A DNA stretch of 64,000 nt. It comes from Incurvaria masculella (Eukaryota > Arthropoda > Insecta > Lepidoptera > Incurvariidae). The number at the start of each line of letters is the position of its first letter. Within the stretch, counting starts at the first letter, position 1. The translations under genes were made by a program, and so were the position numbers. Below are positions 12,176 to 25,000 of the stretch, piece by piece. The notes beneath the pieces are model-generated. The model was not told where the DNA came from and ran no database searches. It saw nothing but the letters and a program-made list of their open reading frames with translations. The stretch covers positions 10,149,595 through 10,213,594 of the forward strand of contig OX335644.1 of assembly GCA_946894095.1 (NCBI GenBank), read 5' to 3'.

Positions 12176-12556
12176 TTTTTTTTTATGTGACTGGACATGG
12201 ATGGCTAATACCACACCTTCTGTCATGGTATTAGCCCAACACACCACATGGGAACTAGGTGCCATGCCAGGACCTTCCTTATATTGCACGGCTACATTGA
12301 ACTGGATGGAAAACACGGACAATTTTCATTGCCGCTTCGACCATCGTTCATCCAATGCGGTGGTACCAACCCGGGCGGGATGAACCCTACCACCTAGTAA
12401 GTAAGGAAGGGGACCTACAGTTTAACGTGGAATCCGAACCACGGCCAGCCTCTCTTAACGGTCGAGTGGTCACCCATCCAAGACCAGACCGGACCCAGCG
12501 TTGCTTAACTTCGGAGAGCGATCGCCGAAGTGTCGCGCCACTGGGCCACTGAGGCT
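12176..12556 (-). mobile_element. SINE with 5S rRNA-like head
   Basis: The body is the same family as the tRNA-headed copies, but the head, read on the - strand, contains CCGAAGTTAAGCAACGCTGG and CTTGGATGGGTGACC. These are the internal promoter region of 5S rRNA (A box and C box). A long T-run on + at 12176 marks the A tail. Confidence 0.82.
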
Positions 12557-13600
12557 GACTAGGTAATAGACAATTTAATTGAAGGAGAAAGTAATTAATT
12601 AAACGTTGTCTAACTCTGTTTTCATTTCAACTTTTTTACGCTCCTTAGTTTAAATACAAAACTAAGAGACTTAATTTACATATAATATACTCTCGGAACG
12701 CGCACGGAATGCAGTGGCTTCATTTAATCCAACAAGCGGATTACACGTCGAACTATTATGGCAACAAGCACCTATCTTTACAGTGTGATAGTATCCCATA
12801 TGAGATATATCAACATTATGGTGTTATGAGGGATTTTGTTAAAAAACTGAGTAATCATATATCTGCGAATGTTATTGAAAATGTGTTCATTCCCACATAA
12901 GTGAAAAAAATTAACAATATTTAATTTTCGGTTCATCAATCATTATCACGTCATATTATTGAAAATGTGTTCGATATTTTGCAGTAACATTGTTTTATTT
13001 TTCTTACAAATGTGTCAGAATAATATTTTAATCTATATTGGAAACATCCTTAAAATTAGGTACGCACATTTGAGCTTTTTAGGTGCATCTGTGACACATA
13101 TCAGAACAATACCTTCAATGGCGTTCCATTTAACACGTTTGATATATATATATATATATATATGCAAAACAAAACATGCTTCAATACTTGCGAACTTGAA
13201 ATTTCTCGCTTCGTGGAATACACTCGGAGTATTGTTTTCTTAGCACATTCGTGTTTGCAATTTGATATATGTACGCCGATTCAAGTAAGAACGAGAAATT
13301 ACATATGTTTGTACCGCCTACAATCAATGGACATCTTAAATCAGCCTGTATGATAAAGTGGTCCTGCCTCATTAACGGGCCCTTACGGATGTGACGAATC
13401 CCTCCTCCCTTATAGTAAGTAACAAAGTGTAACACAGATTCTACATCTCTACGCAACGCAGGTAACGTTATTTATGAGTCGCATTACCTGCAACTTATCA
13501 GATTCAAAGTTCATTGAATAAGTGTAAGCTTCGAGGAAGCCAAAGTAAAATAAATTGATACATTTATTTACACTGCGTTTTGTTAAAAAGTGTTGAATGA
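12557..13600. other. Non-coding, short open frames only
   Basis: The 63-codon frame at 12709-12900 and frames about 12959-13353 show no domain, repeat or splice support. Confidence 0.35.
13141..13164. repeat. (AT)n microsatellite
   Basis: About ten AT units. Confidence 0.85.
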
Positions 13601-13631
13601 AGTTGAAAGTGCAGCCCACTGCGTTTTCCTC

Positions 13632-13690
13632 AGGGACTACAACGAAAACGTAGTGAATTTAATTTGTTGACATTATTAAGAGAACGTGCT
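13632..13690 (+). promoter_or_regulatory. Segment shared upstream of gene 1 and gene 2
   Basis: GGGACTACAACGAAAACG, then AGTGAATTTAATTT, recurs with one mismatch at 44387-44341 on the - strand, in the same orientation relative to gene 2. It lies about 2.3 kb before exon A here and about 1.0 kb before it in gene 2. Weaker similarity continues for about 30 bases. It could be promoter, untranslated exon, or old intron sequence carried by the duplication; a shared transposon fragment is the main alternative. Confidence 0.4.
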
Positions 13691-13872
13691 AAGAGTCGCG
13701 GGCACGGCAAAAGGCCTTGATATCTCTGCGAAGAGTTGTATGCAAACTCTGCTGGAGATAAAACTGTAATTGCGAACGTGTTTCGTTCATCTTTAATTTT
13801 CTTCAAAATGTCTGTGTTAATTAATTCATTATGTATTCATAATATCTTTGCATGGTTAATATCAAGCCTGAG

Positions 13873-14060
13873 TTGGTACCACCGCATTGAATGAAAAATG
13901 GTCCAAGCGGTATTGAATGTTGTCCCTGTTTTCCATCCAGTCCAATATATCAATATTAGGAAGATCCTGGCATTGCATCTAGTTCTCATATGAGGTCTTG
14001 GGCTAAAATGATGACAGTAGTTATGTTATTAGTCATATATGCCAAGTGACATAATTAAAA
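13873..14060 (+). mobile_element. SINE fragment
   Basis: Body from GTTGGTACCACCGCATTG to GTGACATAATTAAAA; head missing. Confidence 0.6.
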
Positions 14061-15460
14061 AACTCGAATGTTACGGTAAATTAAAACATCGTGATAAGAT
14101 CCAATTGTTTGTTTGTGTTGGCTTTAGCGATTGATGGCATAGCGAAAGCCTTACTACTCCTACGGCAAGGCTGAAAACTACGCGGCAAAGACGAGGTTGG
14201 CAGTAGCCAAGTGGTGAATAAGCTGCGATATAAATTATTCTATCTCAGCTTTTTTCCGTGGATTACCACGTAGATCATCTATCTCATACAGGACAAACCA
14301 CACGTGGGATAACCTGTACAATTCTGACTATTTAATGACATTCTGTATTTTTTTATCCATAAATTCGCTAAAATACTTTAAATGTGACGTTTTTACTGAT
14401 ATAAAAGTGTCAGTTAATTGAAGTTAAACAAATAGAGTCATTTTTGAAATATCATATTTTTTACTCAAAAAATTAGATATCTCACACTATGGCTAGAAAT
14501 GATTATATTTCTTACCAATTGTTAATATCAAAGTTTCTATCAATAATGTTTAAACTCGTGACAATTGTCTCAACAAAAAATGAAGATGCATTGATGATGA
14601 TGTTCCACGAACATTATAAAAAAATCGTTCAAAAACTAAAACCCGACTACTGACAAAATCAGATTCTAAAAATTATGAAACAATAAAATATTGTCATCTG
14701 AAGTCATAATGTGTTAACAAACTATTAAATATTTATCGTGGGATCTATTAAATAAAAATCTTGCACGTAGTATATTTTAATGTATTCATTACATATTTAT
14801 AGTGATTTTCAGAGTTTGCCCTAAAGCTTATGATCGCTTACTACTGTTAGAATTTATTGTTTTGTTGTAGCCAGTGACCAGCGGACAATCAAAACGCTTC
14901 CAACGGTACCTCATTCATCAAATTATGATTAGTACATAGTTTAAAAGTTACGAGAGAGTAGATGAACATATATACGAATCCACATACACACCGGTCAAAA
15001 TCACAACCCTCCTTCTGATACGCCGTAGTCGGGTAACAATCTTACTCCAACAAGCTTATCCGTTTTGGTATGTAGTTATGAAGGAATCGAATAACAATTA
15101 TATCGTGACACAAACCCAGCTATCCTTTATATCATATCATATCATAGCAACTTGGTTGCCTAGACCTCAGGGAGGTGAAGAGCTTGGCACCCCTTGTCTG
15201 TAGGTTCCTATCGACGTCTCGCCGCAAGTGCTCTCAATAACGTCGAGTTGCTGCATTGCAGAAACCAATTTTCTAAAAAAACAACTAAAAGGTAATTAAA
15301 AGGGGATGCCCCTTTAAAAATAAAACAAATGAATTGCCCCTTACCGTTTCACAGTCTGCTTCTAAAATGCTGTGATGTTTAGTTTCGTAGGTAGGTAAAT
15401 ACATATATCTAGTTAAATTGTTGTTTCAATGTCTGTAATATTCATAGTAAAGCCCATGTC
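14061..15460. other. Non-coding upstream of gene 1
   Basis: AT-rich. The missing first exon of gene 1 could lie here or further left. A short coding-like patch on the - strand near 15150-15235 may be a transposon scrap. Confidence 0.35.
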
Positions 15461-15870
15461 TACAGGTACATAGAATCGACTGCGAAGCCAGGACACATTA
15501 ATAAAATAAATAAAACTACTTTATGAATATGCTATTTGATCCAGAAAGCATGCCTTTCGCGGACATTGCGCCTACCAATTCGCCACCCGCTTGATTCTCC
15601 TACAGTCCCTCTTCCCGTAATCAATGCCTCCTACTCACACGGTGTTTTAGATTGTACATACATTGATTTAAAAGTAAACATATTGCCGTCGTCACCAAAA
15701 TAGTATTTGGAATCAGACAGTACAGTCAGTCTTCTTACATAATTGATGTTTACAGCTTTATTTCTTAATGTGTCCTTGGTTCACGGACGATTCCACATAC
15801 ATATCACATCCGTACGTAAAAGCGACGTACATACTCAGTACGAAAAACTATATGCTTGGCTAAGAACTGA
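15460..15870. mobile_element. Non-autonomous element with GACCGTGAAGC-type ends
   Basis: Ends ATCGACTGCGAAGCCAGGAC and, inverted, GTCCTTGGTTCACGGACGAT, about 330 bases apart, followed by CATATCACATCC and a shared tail (GCGACGTAC...CTCAGTACGAAAAA). The interior includes CTTTCGCGGACATTGCGCCTA, also seen at 50880. Ends just before gene 1 exon A. Confidence 0.6.
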
Positions 15871-15944
15871 ACTTAGAATACCATGATACTAAATCAATCG
15901 GAGTAAAGATATCGCCCCTAATGTGATGTTTGTCATTGTTGCAG

Positions 15945-16075
15945 GGGCGGCGCTGGGCGTGCGGCACCTTCAGATAGTGCTCTTGTTCGGCTGTACCCTT
16001 GTAGGGTACATGGTGCGAGTCAGCATGAGTCTAGCCATCGTCGCCATGACCTCACCCAACGACTACGGATATCCC
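15945..16075 (+). CDS. Gene 1 exon A (TM1)
   Basis: The acceptor is TTGTTGCAG and the donor is CCC|GTTAGT. The exon begins with the last two bases of a split codon, so an upstream exon must supply one base. It encodes GVRHLQIVLLFGCTLVGY and RVSMSLAIVAM. The usual SLC17 RVNLS motif has Ser in place of Asn. In-frame GTG/ATG codons just upstream lie before the acceptor and are not taken as the start. Confidence 0.9.
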
Positions 16076-19000
16076 GTTAGTACAGGCTTCCCATTAACTG
16101 CTACTTACGTTAGAACGGTCGACAGCATATTTTTATAATATTGTACGTCCGATCATTAATTTGCTGCTCGTAGTTCAGGGGCCCGTGGACTTGCCTTGCT
16201 TGCCAGAGGTATTGCGCTCAAGTTCCCGCCCCGTTCATGACCCACTTTATTTATCTTTCTGGCTTGGATAAATGATTTCGTCACGAAGGCGAGCTGTAAT
16301 GAAAACTGTAGGTCACCTTCCCCTACTAAGTACTGTAGGTAGATTCGATTAAAAACTGTTCGAAACGGCAATAAAAAATTGTTCGTGTTTTCCATCAATT
16401 CCAATGTAGCCTTCCTCATATAGGGAAGGTATTGGAAATGCACCTAATTTCTTCGAGAATGCGGTGTGTTGGGCTAAATTATGTATTGCCATCCATGTGG
16501 AGTTGAATAAAAAAAGGGTTTTGTGTGCTAAACTTTACCACAAAGACCCATCACGGTTTGGCCCTGTATTTAATTTTATTTATGTATTGTCGATTAACTC
16601 AGTAAAACCCTTAAACAGACTTTACTGGTTATGTATATTGTTCCGTCAACATCTATGAAGTAAACACTAAAGATATTAATGCTATTGTCAAAATATTTTT
16701 TTTGGTAGAATATTTTAAGACAAAGCACAAAAGAGACAATATTCTTCAATACTGCAATATTCTCGAAGGAAAATCATCTGTAGAACTCGTAAAGTTGTAG
16801 CGCCTCAAAGTACAAAGTGATATGTTCTCAATGGTAAGCGGAGTAAAATGCAGTAAAATATTTACTAAAAAGTACACACTTTCAAGTCGGGACGAGTATT
16901 TTTATTGGCAGCGACAGAGACAATACATCCAGTCACCCGTATTGTGCCGCGCCGCGAGCGCGCGAGCATAACATACGGCTGCCTACCGTGTACCATCACG
17001 CCTTAAATCACGGACCGGCGTTCCCAGACGATAGAATTAAAGGATTTTTAACTCGGACTTTGAATTATATCTATGAATTTTTAGTAACTTTTTTTGAAAA
17101 TGAAATGCAATTTTACTTATAGAAATTAAAAAAAATGTATGAAGACATTATCTCTAAAATAGAATAAAAAATAATTGGTCACTTTTTGGAATAAAAAATG
17201 TATTGAGGGAAAACTTAAAAAAAAACTGTACGCCAAATGCGCCAGTAGTCTCCGATAGTCATTTTAGGTTCTAAATGCGGACGTATTTGGATTGGACAGA
17301 TTGACGGATGGACGAACGGATAGGAATTAATTATTCGGGTTCCATTTTTACCATTTAGCTACAGAAAAAAAAATTACACCGTGAACAAAATAATAATATA
17401 GCACAATTTATTAAAAAAATGTCTAGACGGCTCTTTTAACTCACACTCCACTGCAGGGATGATTTTGGAAGAAAATATAAGCACCGTACCATTTTATTAA
17501 ACAAAAAAAAGTTCCTATACGTTTCTAATCACTTGACTTCGATGAGAAATATCGGAAACGCGATTATTTTTCTTCATTTTAGAACGAATTTAAACTAGCT
17601 GAGGTTTTTCTCGAACCGATTTTGTTTTGGACATTCACCCGACCGGAACCCTGTATAGTTTGGTTTCACCTTCGCGGGCATGTTATTCAAATGATCAGTT
17701 CTGGATCTCGACAACAACGCCAACTTTCGGGTCCAGCTATAGCTAAGAACCATCCTCGGACTTCGACGAATGTTTGCCGAATTGGTGAATTGGTTCATCC
17801 GTTTTCGGGTTTTCCCGTAAGCAGTTGTCACCTAAATAGGCGTTTACGCAAAACCGATCGACTGGCGTTTTCAAATGTATGGACAAATTGAAATGCAGTG
17901 GGCGTTAAGCGAACTAACATTTGCGAGTCCGAGTTAAATTTGACAGCTAACTCACCGTCGCCGTGAATACGTTGCCGTTTACGCCGACTTCGCGTTTTCA
18001 TACAAATCTGAAGTCCGATTTTGACTTTGACAGCTTGAAGAAGTAAAACGCCAGAATATCTAGTAAAAACTTGTATAGAGTTTGACGTTTTTACGTAACT
18101 TTGAAGTTCCGCAAATGCCAATTTAGGTGAGAACTCGGACTGACCACTCCGTATCCGTTTTTACACGGACACAGATGACAGCGTCTAAATAAACCAAACC
18201 GGGACAGAAACTGGCCGCAGGACTCTAGGCACCAGCCAGGTGCAGCGATGCCACGCAGCAGCGCCGGCTGTTCAAACGGAAAAGAGCCAACGTTTCTTCG
18301 GCCGGAAGACATTAAGAGCTGAAGGAGGTTCACGCTGCGCAATGAAATCGTTAAGAGTGCGGACACGTCTATTATGGGCTCCGTTACGACCTCTGCGAGA
18401 GCCTGGCTAAAATTTAATGAAACATTTGTCGTGCGATGTTGGCGACGGATTTCGTATTGTTGATGCTCCGTTTAATAGCTTCTGCTCCGGTCTAAGAGCA
18501 CTTTATCGCAAAGGCTATTTACTGTTATCCACTCATTGGAAGACATGAAAGATCCAAGTGAATTATATTGAACATTCTTTACATAATCAGCCGTAAGCTA
18601 CCAAATAAACGAAGTGAGTTAAATAAAAAAAATAGAAAATGTAGTATATAGCTAGACGTATATATAAATATAGCAAAAAAAAACTATCATATTGACGTTT
18701 GAAATACTTTTAAATCTTAGTTAAAAGGGTTACCAAAATACTACTTTCACTCAACAGACAGACTCAAGGACACTTGATGCTTACGGTGATGATATTAGCC
18801 CAACTCACATCATGGGAACTAGGTGTCAGGCCTTCCTTTGATTGGGTGGCTACATATAACTGGATAGCAAGCGCTAGATGGCGCAGCAATGGGCTTCATA
18901 ATTATATCTTAAACAACATTTGGAGAAGGGAGCTTGACTCTAGTCAACCGCTGGATAGACCGATTATCGTTGTTCGGGACCCTAAAATGGCACCTGTGAT

Positions 19001-22000
19001 GATTTCTGGGTGTAAAGCACGAATCAGTGTCATTGCCACATAAGTACGAAATTTTTAAGTAGAATTCGAGCTAAAGGCAGCCGCAAAAGTTAAACGGTAA
19101 AATTCGACCGCACCCCATGACTAAAGTCTAAAATGTACCGCCACAGGAAGACATGATATATATTTGTATTATTATATTATATTTGACAATATATGATATA
19201 TATTGAATATAATTGATATATATATATTATAATTGACTAAGACTTGAAATATTTTAGACCTGTCGAAGCGGACCAAATTGGCATGATAAGTTATGATAAT
19301 TCTAAAGACGCTGATTTTTTTACAGGCGATGTAGTTTCCTCATAGAAGGTTGGGTGCAAAAGATTAGAAAATTCGGACCGGTGCGTTTGGAATTATTTAG
19401 GTATTTTCAATAATTCGAACTAAAAGATTGAATAAAATATTTAAGTAAAATATTGAAGTCTCTAAATTATTGTTTTCCATATTAGGAATGAACATTAGAA
19501 CCTCTTATAAAAAGTTTAGAAATCTATGTAGTTGGCTTTCAAAGTTATTGATGATAAAATAATATATTATTATATAAAATATTTAAGTTATTAGAGTCGC
19601 CGGCAACATGACCATATCGAAACACTCTATCAGCATACAAAAGATTAGAAATATTCATATAGTGCATTTAAGTCAAAAAATAATTAAATTCGTTTTACGC
19701 ACTACGCACGTAGGTATCAAGAGGCGCGGAACGAGATTGCGCCCCGCGCGTTGTGCGAGTAGAGCGAGTAAATTAAATTCATATTTAAGTTTAATGCACT
19801 ATATGAATATTTCTAATCTTTTGTATGCTGATAGAGTGTTTCAATATGGTCATGTGGCCGCCGACTCTAATAACTTAAATATTTTATTGATTGAATTAAA
19901 GATAAAAACATAAATAACTTTGAAAGCCAACTACATAGATTTCTAAACTTTTTATAGCAGGTTCTAATGTTCATTCTTAATATGGAAAATAATAATTTAG
20001 AGACTTAAATATTTTATTGTAATTATAATGAGCGATTTTTTGTTTTGCTATGTTCCCAAAAAGCAATTTTTCTAAACTTTTTCTTACGACATGGAACGAA
20101 AGTTTTAAGCAATATACAATCGTAAAATTTGACTTAAATATTTTATTCAATCTTTTAGATCGAATTATTGAAAATACCTAAATAATTTCAAACGCACCAT
20201 TCCGAATTTTCTAATCTTTTGCACCCTACCTTCCATAAGGAAACTACATCGCCTGTAAAAAAATCTGCGACATTAGAATTATCGAACCCTTTATTGCTCT
20301 AGCCGCTGGGCTATTTGCGATCCTAGTGTTTTCTGTATTATGATCATTCGTTCACGGTGTGTTGACAGGTATTCGAGTGGAACAAACACACACAGGACAC
20401 AATCCTGTCATCATTCTTCTGGGGCTACATTGTCCTCCAGGTGCCAGCCGGAATGCTTGCGGCGCGTATCGGCGGCAAGGCGCTGCTCGCTATCGGCATG
20501 TTTACCAACGGCGTCATCAGCATGGTCGTGCCGTACGCCGCTACTAAGGTATAAAGTCCTATATCCTATGTAGGGTATAGGAATATTCAATAAAAACTCC
20601 GTTCATTTTGACTTTGAACCGGAAGTGGAGGTGAATATTTCTTTGCGTTCGGTCTTCGAAAAATACAATTTGTTGATTCAAGATTGTTGATTAAGACAGA
20701 TATAGATATAGATGCCTGTAGTATACGAACTTCATTTCATTTAAAAAGTCACTACTGGGAAAAAGGAGCCTTTTAAAGTTCTTCGAAATAAAACATGGCT
20801 TCGACAATATGCACACCGACGAAATTAGCAACTGAATTAGCAGCCCGTAAAAGGATTCGTTGACTTGATATCCTGTTTGCCCAATATTTGCGGGTGTGCC
20901 TCTATCCATACTATACTCTGAACGAGGCATATCGTGATTTACTTTCGGCTTTTTATTTCTGTAGATTTGTTGTTAAGATATCTCCAAAGATTTCAATCGA
21001 TTTGATTTAGATATCTGGATTTTTCACATTTCTAACCGCGCGACATTATTAATTTCATACACGGTATACACCTGTACAGCAAATATTGCTTTCTTCAATT
21101 TGTTTCATAATTCCATTTGAAATGATACGATCGCAGGGTGGATGGCTAGCGGTGTGCGGCTGCCGGGTTGCGATGGGTCTGACTCAAGGTCTGCTGTTCC
21201 CCAGCATACATGGACTCCTCGGGAAGTGGGCCCCAGACTGCGAGAGGGCACGACTCGCCACTTTTGTTTACGCAGGTGCACTATTTTATCAATGACAATT
21301 TATTTTTTATTGCATAGAATTTATTTTAGTAACTAATGAATATTCGGGTACCAGTCAATCTGCGAATGAAAAATGGTTCATTAGGAAATACAACATTTCA
21401 AAATCTCGTTGATTTCAAATAACCTTTCCAGAATATTTCTTCAATTCATTCATGAAACGAGGATATATTTATTGTTATACGCTGGGCCGTTGCTAATATG
21501 TCTCCATTTGTGTAACTACAGGTAGCCAAGTGGGCACCGTGGTAGAGATGATGCTGGCCGGGGTTCTCTCTGCCAGCCGGTGGGGCTGGCCTTCTGTCTA
21601 CTACTCCGTGGGCACTCTGTGCCTGCTGTGGACTATTATGTGGGTAGTGATTGGCGCTAACTCCCCAGCAACTTCCAGGTGCATCTCCAAGAAGGAGCGT
21701 GACTACATTGAGAATAACACAGGGGCCGACAAGACCACTCGGGTAAATTTCATAAACTTGAATAGTCAATCCATGCCCAGAATTGAATAGAAGCATGAAT
21801 AAGATCCTAAGTTTTTTCAAAGTCAATTATTATATTTCGATATTAAAATAAAGTTAATGTTACCTGAATCTTTCTAAAATCGAACCAAACTCTATAATGA
21901 TTGCAATCTTTAGAAACTGCCGATCCCTTGGAAGAAGATCCTGACGTCTTTGGGTTTCTGGGCTATCCTGCTTGCTCACAGCGGGCAGGCCTTCGGATTC

Positions 22001-25000
22001 TGGACGCTGCTTACCGAGATGCCGACATACATGAAGAGTGCCCTCCACGTGGACATCAAGAGCGTTAGTAGATTTTTGTTCACCGAACCGTTATTTGGCT
22101 TTCAAATCAATCACAGTTTTGCTTCACCAAAGTAAAATGTTATGGAAAATGGCATGTCTTTTTAAACATGAGCCGAAATTCTCAGGAGTTATAAAATAAC
22201 CTTGAGCTACCTTAAATTAGGCTGGTTGTAGTTAGAATTTGAAAGATTTTAGTAAATAATTTCAAAAGGTACACGCGTTGCATGACTTTCTGTTTTTTAC
22301 AGAATGGCCTGTTCTCCGCACTGCCCTATCTCGCCATGTTTATATTCAGCATGATCGCCAGCGCTACCTCGGACTTTATCACCAACCGCAATCTCATGAG
22401 CAACACTAAGGCGAGGAAACTCTTCAACACAATTGGTGGGTATCCCTCTAAGAGGAGAATAATTTCATTTCATTTAATTTCATTTCATTTATTTAAACTT
22501 TTTGGTAGTCAAACTACACCAAGTTACGTCACAAAGATCCGTGGATTCGATCAACCCAGTAAAGAAGAACCCCGTGTTTACATAACATATTTCATAATAT
22601 AATTTGAAGTCAGACTACTTAAAAACTATAAAAATGTGAAAATCTTTCGTTCTGCAATAGATAGTAATATCACTTAAAAAAAACCAATGGAAGTTTATTT
22701 TTGGAGCATCCATACCACCAAATATTTTAGCATGGAATATCATTGACCGATGTAGGTATCCGAAGACGGCACTGACGCGTCAGAAAGAGCCCTAATCTAG
22801 CCTGAAGATTGCATCTTATGACTCTCGATGCTCATGGTACATGGCGATACTTCACTCCACGTTTGAACTCAAACCGATTATTAGCAAAAGGCACACGAAA
22901 GACACACCCACAAATCTTTGCTGGAGGAAGGCCACAAATAAATTTCCGAACTCTGCTAGCTCTAGCTAGCGTTGTAACCCAAACATGTTAAATAAAACTC
23001 AATGATGAGATGAGATCCATAGTTCTGAAAGTGAAATCATCAACAACGTAAAAAAACCTAGCGGTGCCAAAGATTTTGTGGACAGGTGAAAAGGTAGGGC
23101 AGGTCTTGAGACCCACGGCTGCGTAGCTGCTCTCCTCTAGTCGTGATTTGAATGTTGAATATGTGTTCCTTCCGCTGGGAAACTTCGTTCGTGCGATATA
23201 GACTTATTTGACAAGTTGGACGTTCTAGCGGATAGCGCTATCTAGCGCCATGCTAACTAGCTTTTATGCATATGTTTGTTGTATTTGTTGGCCTGTGAAA
23301 CTAGCAGCTCTTTGTAGAGGACGCTATGTCGCCACAATATGAACACTCAAAAATAGTATGTTTAAAATTACGAAGCATGAAATATTTATCTGGTGTGGGT
23401 TGCAGCGCACTGGGGGCCAGCGGTGGCACTGCTAGCACTCGCGTACCTGCCCGCTGGACACGTGCTGCTGGCCGTCACTATCCTAACCATTTGCGTCGGC
23501 CTCAACGGTGCGCACTACTCTGGCTTCATGGTACGTTGATTACCTCTTAATTTTGCTCTCTGTATGGTAATAACTTGAGTTACTTCGGAATAAAATTTTT
23601 GCTCATGTCTTCAAACTTCCTAGTTCACTCACTTCAGAAAAAGTATTATCGACTACGATTTTGTGACTTTGAGCGTGGCCAGATTAACAAGAACTTTACA
23701 GAAACATTTCCGTGAGTTGTTGTTTGTTTTATGTTAACCTACATACTTGCAATTCTAATTACTAGCTTGCGTCTCCTGCGCACCCTTTATGCAGTTAAAT
23801 TAGTTATCAAACCAGTCAAAGCGCACCGTCTCTGCCGGCAGACGGCACTGCACACTGCATTTCCGTTTGCTTCTCTGTGCATAACAGCTCAATGAATTCA
23901 CAAATTGATCCACCAATAGGGTGCTATAGTGCTTGTGAATTAAGTTTCTAGGGAACAGAAACAGAAAAGACAGTTTTTTTACCTCGACATGAATCGCTGT
24001 CATTATATTAGTCCATGCAACATTCGTAAATAATAAGTTAAGTTAAATAAAAACCTCCCTTTCTTAAGCACGGCTACGTTAAAGTCGATAGAAAACACGG
24101 GTTTATTCGATCATCTTTCCGATCACCTTTAATAATTATGGAAGGGGCTTCCTATAGTTTGACCTGGGTTCCCAACCATGTAGTGGAGTATCTCTAATCT
24201 AGCAGAATTAAACATCTGGGGGAACCGGATTTTTACCTCCTCTATTTTGATCACAAATCACTCGCGCAGTGATGCATACGTGTTTAAAAGAGAATAATGC
24301 GGTAATATTCCGGGAGGTCACGACATTTATGGTCACGATAAGGTAAACGGCTGAATCTGGCTTCACAGGTTAGAGACCAATCCTCTGAGGCGAAATATGT
24401 CGGTCTGCCAGCGCCAAGTGGTTGCGTTAGCTAGATTGGTTATACAGAATATATGTTGGTATGTACCTGCTAATGAATATATTGATTATCTGGACATATT
24501 GATACGTATTCATTATACCACAATAACCAGTCGGTTTTATAATTAAATATATACATATACCGAATGTTATATCTGTAACCTAAATCGCCTGTAACTACGA
24601 AATACAACAAAATATTTGTTCAGTTTTGGTATTACTAAGCAAGTATGTACTGTTACTTTCATGCTTCGTAATTTGCAGCCATTTAGCTTCTTATATATAT
24701 TTTTTATCACAATAACTACTTTTTCAGGCGCCTTATCTAGGTAACGCAACCACTTGGCACAGGCAGACCAACACATTTAGCTTCAGAGGGTTGGTCTTTA
24801 TCCTGTGAACTAAGTTTTAGCCATTTACGTTATCGTTACCATTTTTGTCGCGACCTACTAGTCTATAAGAATGTGGACAAACTGAGGGAGCGGCGAAGGA
24901 GAAGGGTGGTGTAAGGTGCCGGCCGGTAAGGTCCCCTCTACTAGATGTACCGAATTGCCGGATTAGATGGGCCCCCCATGGAGGCATTTTCCTCACCTCC

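Noticed and set aside
12158..12182. CRISPR-like or satellite array
   Set aside because: Only a (TTA)n run and a poly-T stretch; there are no spacers, and no CRISPR structure is seen anywhere in the window.
13592..13640. ATGAAGTTGAAAGTGCAGCC before the shared block as the gene 1 start exon
   Set aside because: No matching ATG frame exists in gene 2, and the frame meets a stop before any usable phase-1 donor.
20340..20573. Open frames overlapping gene 1 exon B in other frames
   Set aside because: They are shadows of the exon; the phase-0 frame carries the transporter motifs and joins its neighbours.
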